Assembly: GCA_002432545.1 (NCBI GenBank)
Contig: DJFR01000246.1
Coordinates: forward strand, 8,379 to 35,521
Source of the DNA: Flammeovirgaceae bacterium UBA5867
Lineage (GTDB): Bacteria > Bacteroidota > Bacteroidia > Cytophagales > Cyclobacteriaceae
Length of the DNA: 27,143 nucleotides
Reading direction: 5' to 3'
A program made the position numbers and the translations under genes. Position 1 is the stretch's first letter. The number at the start of each line of letters is the position of its first letter. Shown piece by piece: positions 22,078-27,143 of the stretch. Below the pieces are notes generated by a model. It was not told the origin of the DNA and ran no database searches. It was given only the letters and a program-made list of their open reading frames with translations.

Positions 22078-24648
22078 ATGAGTACAATAAGACGATGGAT
22101 CGTAGTTTGTTTTGCGCTGAGCGTTGCTGCTTTCAGTCATGCGCAGGAGCATCAGCCGGTAGATACGATTAAGGCAAACGAATTTATAGCACGTGCTGCA
22201 ACGTTGTTAAAGTCTAACGAAACAGATAAATCTATACAATCTGCCCGTGAAGGACTTACCGTATCCAGAAAGAATTTTTACCTGGCAGGTGAGGCTCGCA
22301 GCAATCAGCTGTTGGGTGAAGCGTACGCAAAAAAGAAAGAGTATAACGAATCACTGAAAGCATACCTGTCGGCATTAAAGGCATTTGAAATATTGAAGCA
22401 AGACAATCGCGTGGTGAATACCTATGTTGCCATGGGTATACTATACCAGCAGCAGGAAGCATATGCACAGGCTATAAAATATTTTGAGCAGGCACTTAAG
22501 AAATCCGATGAGAGTAACTCAAAAATCAATGTACTACTGCTGGAAGATATAGCACACTCCTATATTCAACTTGAAAGCTATCAGCAGGCTATACAATATA
22601 AAACCAGGTTGCTCAATATATACATCGAACAAAAGGATACCGATAAGGTGATTGAGACATACAAGGAACTCTCATCACTTTGTGAGCTTACCCGCCAATA
22701 TAGGCTGGCACAACGGTATAACACCGAGCTTGCATCGATTTACGGTAAGAAAAATGACCTTGGCGGACTTTCATCGACTCATAACAATCTTGGTTTTATC
22801 AGCAAACGCAACGATGATCTTAAAACTTCTGCAGAGTACTTTATGAAAGTGGTTGAGCTCGTTAACGAGCAACCTAAAAATTTAAGCGAGAGCGATAAAG
22901 CTATACTCTATATCAACGTTGGTGTGGCATATACCAACCTGAAGCAGTACACCCGTGCCAAAGAGAGTTATACCACAGCACTGAAAATACGTGAGCATCA
23001 GAAGAATGAAACCGAAATTGCCAATGTCGATAATTACCTGGCGTCTAACTACTACGTAAGTGGCAATACATCGCGCGCACTCAAGGCCGTGAACGAAGCT
23101 ATAAAACTGGCGGAAGCAAACCATGCAGAAGAAGTTCTGGTAACGAGTTATAAAATTCTAAGCCTGATACACGATAAAGATAATAATCCGGCCAAAGCAC
23201 AAATATACCTTGAGAAGCACAAAGCACTGAAAGACAAACTATCCAAAGAGGCGAAGGAGCGTAAAGAAAAAATGCTGCAACGACAGCTGGTGATCGAGAA
23301 GAATGAAGAAGAGATACGTACCCTGTTGGCAGACCAGGAGCGTGAGGCACTGGAATCAGAACGTAAAGAGAATAAGTTAAAGCTGCAGGATAACGAGATC
23401 AAACTTAAAGCAAGGGAACTTGCTATTCTCAAGCGCGACCAGGAGCTGAAAGCAATCGAATATAAAAATCAGCAGCTTGAAAAAGAACGTACTGAACAGG
23501 CATTGGCAATAGCGCAGCAGCAACTCGAAGCAGAAAAGCGCAGTCGCGAATTGGATATGCTGGCGAAAGCGAAGGAATTGCAGGAGCAGAAGCTGAAACA
23601 AAAGATACTGGAAGAAGATAAGCAAAAGAAAACAATTCAGCTTCTTGAGTCAGATAAGAAATTAAAAGACGAGCAACTTAAAAACAGTTACTGGATATCC
23701 GGACTCTTTGTGCTGGTGATTGGCATTATCGCGTTTAGTCTTATTCAGAAGCGCAAAGCAAACCGCTTGCTGCAACAACAGCAGGCCGAAATCAAGGAGA
23801 AGAACGAAGCCTTGCTTCAGAATATGGAAGAGCTTCGCGCAGCACAGGATATACTCAGTGAACAGAACGATCAGCTTGAAGTACAGCATCAGAAGATCAC
23901 GCACAGCATCCGGTACGCAGAACGTATTCAACGCTCCGTACTGCCCGCGGATAGCATGATGAATAAATTATTTCCCGAGCACTTCATCCTGTATCTCCCG
24001 AAAGATATAGTGTCAGGAGATTTTTATTGGGCCGCTCAAAAAGACAAACGAAGAATACTGGCAGTAGTAGATTGTACAGGACACGGTGTACCAGGCGCCT
24101 TCATGTCGATTGTGGGAAGCAATACATTGAATGAACTCGTCAACGAAAAGAATGTTACGGAGCCTGCGCAGATCCTGAATCAACTGCACGAAGGTATACG
24201 GCACAAACTCAGCCAGGAAGAAAGTCAGAATCATGATGGTATGGACATTGGTATATGTTCAATCGATTATCATGAAAATGATTTGTATAAAGTAATGTTC
24301 GCGGCAGCGAAGCAGACACTTTTTGTTGTGCGCCAGGGTGCGTTGCTGGAGCTAGATGGCGACCGTAAATCAATAGGCGGTGCTAATGCCGGTAACGCCC
24401 GCGATTTCTCTACCAAAGAATTGATACTTCAAAAAGGAGATATACTATATTTTACAACCGATGGGTTTATCGATCAGAATAGTCCGGATCGTGTGCGTTT
24501 CAATAAGAAACGTTTCAAAACTTTGATCGAAGAAGTATATCAGCAGCAGATACAGGCACAACGCCATGCTTTTGGAAATGCATTGGCCAGTCACCAGCTG
24601 GGTGCAGAGCAACGTGACGATATAACAGTAATAGGTGTAAAACTTTAA
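22078..24648 (+). CDS. TPR-coiled coil-TM-SpoIIE (PP2C-type) phosphatase, SiaA-like role, 856 aa
   Basis: A signal peptide (cleavage near SHAQ) leads into roughly eight TPR repeats (about 30-375) that should lie in the periplasm. A long Lys/Glu/Gln-rich coiled coil (about 385-535), one transmembrane helix (about 538-558, SGLFVLVIGIIAFSLI), a cytoplasmic coiled coil and a C-terminal SpoIIE/PP2C phosphatase domain follow. Metal-binding residues look intact: Asp648 in SGDFYW, Asp665 in VDCTGHGVPGAFMS, Asp720 and Asp723 in HDGMDIG, and Asp847-Asp848 in QRDDITVIG. By context it should dephosphorylate the SiaC-like protein encoded two genes on, in the way SiaA acts in Pseudomonas, but with TPRs as the sensor in place of SiaA's own sensory region. 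It starts 18 bp after the receptor stop. Confidence 0.9.
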   Translation: MSTIRRWIVVCFALSVAAFSHAQEHQPVDTIKANEFIARAATLLKSNETDKSIQSAREGLTVSRKNFYLAGEARSNQLLGEAYAKKKEYNESLKAYLSALKAFEILKQDNRVVNTYVAMGILYQQQEAYAQAIKYFEQALKKSDESNSKINVLLLEDIAHSYIQLESYQQAIQYKTRLLNIYIEQKDTDKVIETYKELSSLCELTRQYRLAQRYNTELASIYGKKNDLGGLSSTHNNLGFISKRNDDLKTSAEYFMKVVELVNEQPKNLSESDKAILYINVGVAYTNLKQYTRAKESYTTALKIREHQKNETEIANVDNYLASNYYVSGNTSRALKAVNEAIKLAEANHAEEVLVTSYKILSLIHDKDNNPAKAQIYLEKHKALKDKLSKEAKERKEKMLQRQLVIEKNEEEIRTLLADQEREALESERKENKLKLQDNEIKLKARELAILKRDQELKAIEYKNQQLEKERTEQALAIAQQQLEAEKRSRELDMLAKAKELQEQKLKQKILEEDKQKKTIQLLESDKKLKDEQLKNSYWISGLFVLVIGIIAFSLIQKRKANRLLQQQQAEIKEKNEALLQNMEELRAAQDILSEQNDQLEVQHQKITHSIRYAERIQRSVLPADSMMNKLFPEHFILYLPKDIVSGDFYWAAQKDKRRILAVVDCTGHGVPGAFMSIVGSNTLNELVNEKNVTEPAQILNQLHEGIRHKLSQEESQNHDGMDIGICSIDYHENDLYKVMFAAAKQTLFVVRQGALLELDGDRKSIGGANAGNARDFSTKELILQKGDILYFTTDGFIDQNSPDRVRFNKKRFKTLIEEVYQQQIQAQRHAFGNALASHQLGAEQRDDITVIGVKL

Positions 24649-24682
24649 CAAAAACAGTTGAATCAAGCAGGAATTATAGCGC

Positions 24683-25243
24683 ATGGAAGAGAAGAAGAAT
24701 AAAGGTTTAATAGATCTGTATAGTACCATGAACGATCAGGATATAATTGTTTACTACAAAGGACCATTTGATGATGTGATCCTTGCCGAGATCGGTAACA
24801 AGATCCGGAAGAAGGCATTTGATTCGCCCAAGTCGGGTAAGCGCCTGTTCGCGGTCTTTATGGAACTAGCACAAAATATATCCCTGTACTCGTATGAAAA
24901 AAATCGTCTTGAATCGGTAGGGAAGTGGGGCGTAGGAACACTTGTGGTATACGAAACGCCTACGTCTTATGTACTTACTTCAGGCAACATGGTAAAGAAC
25001 GATGTGCTGGAACAAATTCAGAAGAAGTGCGAAGAGATAAATACGCTTGATCGCGAGAGTCTTCGTGAAATGAAGCGGAGATACCGCAGCTCTGAAATTA
25101 CGCCTGATCATAAAGGTGGAAATATAGGGCTGATACAGGTAGCCCTGAAATCAGATGCACCGCTCGAGATTGATGCCAAACAAATAGACGATGAGCGTTC
25201 TTTCTTTACTATTTCAGTAAGCATTTTCAAAGAACCGAATTAG
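24683..25243 (+). CDS. SiaB-family protein kinase (DUF6272-like), 186 aa
   Basis: The protein is cytoplasmic and matches the SiaB family: a GHKL-like N-box FMELAQNISLYSYE (Glu61, Asn65), a glycine segment GKWGVGTLVV (about 80-89), and a second one GGNIGLIQVAL near 153-165. In Pseudomonas SiaB phosphorylates the small protein SiaC and so opposes the phosphatase SiaA. Here the order phosphatase, kinase, SiaC-like substrate is kept on one strand, and the kinase stop abuts the SiaC-like start with no gap. Length is normal for the family. The start ATG at 24683 is preceded by a purine-rich leader and a TATAGCGC word. The function is inferred from family and gene order. Confidence 0.85.
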   Translation: MEEKKNKGLIDLYSTMNDQDIIVYYKGPFDDVILAEIGNKIRKKAFDSPKSGKRLFAVFMELAQNISLYSYEKNRLESVGKWGVGTLVVYETPTSYVLTSGNMVKNDVLEQIQKKCEEINTLDRESLREMKRRYRSSEITPDHKGGNIGLIQVALKSDAPLEIDAKQIDDERSFFTISVSIFKEPN

Positions 25244-25717
25244 ATGAACAACTTTCTACAGGATGTTTTATTAAATGATTTTACGCTGAGCAAACAGATG
25301 AATACTATGGAAGATTATATAATAGCAGGGTCCAGAGATATATACTTCTCTCCTTCTGTTAATCTAAATGCTGCTACAGGCAAGTGCTGCATTTCAGGTG
25401 AGTCGTACCTGGAGGAACCATATGAGTTTTATAAGAAGATTGCCGTGTGGTTTTCGGATTATGTGAAGGCGGGCGGAAATACTATAGCACTCGATCTGAA
25501 GTTCAATTATTTCAACACCAGCTCTTCGCGTGCTTTACTCGAGATGCTGCGTGTGTTGCGTGATATACAACATGGCGGCACGGAGGTGATCGTTAACTGG
25601 TACTATCCAAATCCGGATGACGATGAGATACTCATGGAAGGCGAGGATTTCCGGGAGGAATGCGGCCTCGATATCAATATGATTGAGTACGAACTGGAAG
25701 AGAGTGGAGATAAATAA
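25244..25717 (+). CDS. SiaC-family regulatory phosphoprotein (DUF1987), 157 aa
   Basis: A DUF1987/SiaC domain fills the protein: strands around IYFSPSVNLNAATGKCCISGESYLEEP, a helix FYKKIAVWFSDYV, the signature FNYFNTSSSRALLEML and a C-terminal VIVNWYYPNPDDDEILMEGEDF. Thr92 in N-T-S-S-S aligns with the phosphorylated Thr of Pseudomonas SiaC (Thr68). In that system unphosphorylated SiaC binds and activates the diguanylate cyclase SiaD; no GGDEF gene is present here, so the output partner must be elsewhere or different. The annotated ATG directly follows the kinase stop; a second ATG at 25307 (MEDYIIAGSRDIY) would match the usual family N-terminus, so the first 21 residues are either an extension or untranslated. 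Confidence 0.87.
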   Translation: MNNFLQDVLLNDFTLSKQMNTMEDYIIAGSRDIYFSPSVNLNAATGKCCISGESYLEEPYEFYKKIAVWFSDYVKAGGNTIALDLKFNYFNTSSSRALLEMLRVLRDIQHGGTEVIVNWYYPNPDDDEILMEGEDFREECGLDINMIEYELEESGDK

Positions 25718-25756
25718 AAAAAGCGATCATGCCCGGCTGCATGATCGCTTTTTTTT
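25718..25756. terminator. Strong bidirectional Rho-independent terminator
   Basis: The 10-bp GC-containing stem GCGATCATGC (25723-25732) / GCATGATCGC (25739-25748) with loop CCGGCT is flanked by an A-run on the left and a T-run on the right, so it can end transcription from both sides. It lies directly after the SiaC-like stop and 14 bp from the stop of the convergent CBM6 gene. Confidence 0.92.
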
Positions 25757-25769
25757 ATGATCGCTATAT

Positions 25770-27143
25770 TTACTTTACAATAAATTTGTTGCTGTAAAGT
25801 TCATCTTTCAATGCCAGTTCGATGATGTAGAGTCCTGCGGGCAGATCGTCTACAGAAACATGCTGAACTTTATCATGCGTAAGCGTTTCGTAATTTTTTA
25901 CCAGCATGCCATTGATGTTTCGTACCGACAGTGTGTTGTCTGCACTATAGGCCAGGTCAGGTAATTCTACATGTAAACTTTTATCGGCAGGATTCGGATA
26001 TACTTTGAGCGAACCTTGTCTTCTCTTTTCAGTACCGCTGATAACATCAGCGCTCAGAAACCGGAACCAGTTCATGTTAAACTCGGGCTGTACAATTCGC
26101 ACACGCAGCTTGCCTTGCCCCTGATTCAATTTTAATTTACCGGTTACGGTCTTCCAGTTTTGCCAGCCATTGGTTACCGGTATATCAATCACAACGCTGT
26201 TCAGCAGGCTCCCCGTTGCAGAGAGTTGCTGAAACTCCAGTCTGCCCGCTTGACTGTTGCAGGCTATACGTGCTTCGAACGGATACGTTCCATCTACCGG
26301 CACACGAATACGATACTCCAGGTAATCGCCAACATGCGTGTGTCCTACATTTTGCCCGCCACCAGTGTCGCTTGTATTTTCAACCTGGAGACCGTTGTTC
26401 ACAACAAACGCTTCTGCTTCTATTTTGGCAGGTATAGCAAAATGATATGGAAGATTATTCTTTACCGCGAGCGCAGCAAAATCCTGAAGTAGAGTTCCGT
26501 CCGTTGCTTTTACAACATCGGCATTATAGCCGAGGGTAATAACGTTGTTATCATATATATCCTGGTTAAGTGTAACGATCAGGCGACTGGCATTTGCAGC
26601 ATCGGGTTGTATACTGGTGATGGGAGAATCCACACCATCTACTTTTGCGCTGAAGCCTGCTATACCAGTTATAGTGCCTGCATCTGCTTTCTTATTTACC
26701 GTTACATAAAGCACTTTGCCATTGGCAGCCGTTTCTGCAGATGTTACCTGGAATGGAACTTCACTGATCTTTTTGCTTAACGCGAATTTTATATACCCGA
26801 AGTTAGCACCACCTTTTTCGAAGAGGAAGCGAAACGTATGCGTGCCCTTATAGAGTATAACATTGCTGATGGTTTGATTGCCCCACGTTTGATAGCCACC
26901 GGTTGATGCCAGTGTAATTGTTTCGGTTAATGAAGCGTTATCCAGTTTGAGTCTTATTTTACCCGTGTTATCCAGGTTGGCATAGCGAAGCGTAATGTTA
27001 TAGGCTGCGCTGGAGTCAACCTTTATAGTATACTGCAACCATTCGCCATCCTGTGTCCAGCCTATATTATAGCCGTTGGCTGATGCATCGGTATCGGAAG
27101 ACGGTTGTATATCTACACCATCATTGCGATAGCTGAAACCGCT
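25770..27143 (-). CDS. C-terminal part of a CBM6 protein with type IX secretion sorting domain, cut by the right edge
   Basis: The frame is open to the window edge (457 residues visible); the apparent start at 27038 is an internal Leu codon (TTG). The visible order is: a CBM6 domain (about 1-130) whose first lines contain YRNDGVDIQPS, GYNIGWTQDGEWLQYTI and LRYANLDNTGKIRL; an Ig-like domain (about 130-240, FQVTSAETAANGKVLYVTV); a second CBM6 (about 240-375, AKIEAEAF, VGHTHVGDYLEYRI, NWFRFL); and a type A C-terminal sorting domain (about 380-457, SLKVYPNPADKSL, LPAGLYIIEL, ending KFIVK). CBM6 binds beta-glucans or xylan; the missing N-terminal part probably holds a glycoside hydrolase or other carbohydrate-active domain. 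The sorting domain means export across the outer membrane by the type IX system. Confidence 0.9.
   Translation of the reverse strand, partial: SGFSYRNDGVDIQPSSDTDASANGYNIGWTQDGEWLQYTIKVDSSAAYNITLRYANLDNTGKIRLKLDNASLTETITLASTGGYQTWGNQTISNVILYKGTHTFRFLFEKGGANFGYIKFALSKKISEVPFQVTSAETAANGKVLYVTVNKKADAGTITGIAGFSAKVDGVDSPITSIQPDAANASRLIVTLNQDIYDNNVITLGYNADVVKATDGTLLQDFAALAVKNNLPYHFAIPAKIEAEAFVVNNGLQVENTSDTGGGQNVGHTHVGDYLEYRIRVPVDGTYPFEARIACNSQAGRLEFQQLSATGSLLNSVVIDIPVTNGWQNWKTVTGKLKLNQGQGKLRVRIVQPEFNMNWFRFLSADVISGTEKRRQGSLKVYPNPADKSLHVELPDLAYSADNTLSVRNINGMLVKNYETLTHDKVQHVSVDDLPAGLYIIELALKDELYSNKFIVK

Noticed and set aside
27036..27038. Start codon for the CBM6 protein
   Set aside because: It is an internal TTG (Leu); the frame stays open to the window edge and the upstream residues complete a CBM6 domain, so the gene is partial.

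Overview
The window looks like a chromosomal segment of a Bacteroidota bacterium, probably Cytophagales or a relative. Supporting signs are a type IX secretion sorting domain on a CBM6 protein, a periplasmic Reg_prop/Y_Y_Y sensor kinase, a TonB-dependent receptor, several lipoproteins (one with a Cys-Ser-Asp-run surface export signal), weak Shine-Dalgarno sites and promoters of the TAnnTTTG type. This lineage call is inference from gene content, not from a marker gene. I saw no tRNA, rRNA, CRISPR array, transposase or phage gene.

Layout. 1-1280 (minus): a membrane protein cut by the left edge, overlapped by a lipoprotein gene. 1499-3655 (plus): a Tat-exported molybdenum hydroxylase large subunit without its iron-sulfur partner. 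3679-4407 (minus): a nitrilase-fold amidohydrolase, then a 530-bp gap. 4940-10039 (plus): a large sensor kinase, a secreted VOC protein and a polytopic GT-C-like membrane protein. 10189-14580 (plus): a WG-repeat protein with a clear terminator, a structured 320-bp gap, then a translationally coupled pair of surface lipoprotein (IPT-IPT-DUF3500) and HupE/UreJ-type membrane protein. 14703-16027: divergent yceI and HxlR-type regulator. 16447-17681: a small unknown protein overlapping a CBS-PAS-DHp protein that lacks an ATPase domain. 17689-18357 (minus): a NUMOD4/HNH/NUMOD1 protein with altered catalytic positions.

The most interesting block is 18621-25717: five tightly packed plus-strand genes encoding an FN3 lipoprotein, a TonB-dependent receptor, a phosphatase with a probably periplasmic TPR region and a cytoplasmic SpoIIE/PP2C domain, a SiaB-like kinase and a SiaC-like (DUF1987) phosphoprotein. 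It reads as an outer-membrane-to-cytoplasm signalling unit built on a SiaABC-type partner switch, without SiaD. The promoter region carries four copies of TTAGCA or its complement, and a strong bidirectional terminator ends the unit. The window closes with the C-terminal half of a minus-strand CBM6 protein carrying a type IX secretion signal.

Across the window, TATA-centred words are far commoner than base composition predicts, in genes and in intergenic inverted repeats. All coordinates, motif positions and counts were made by eye; family names rest on recognised motifs, not searches.
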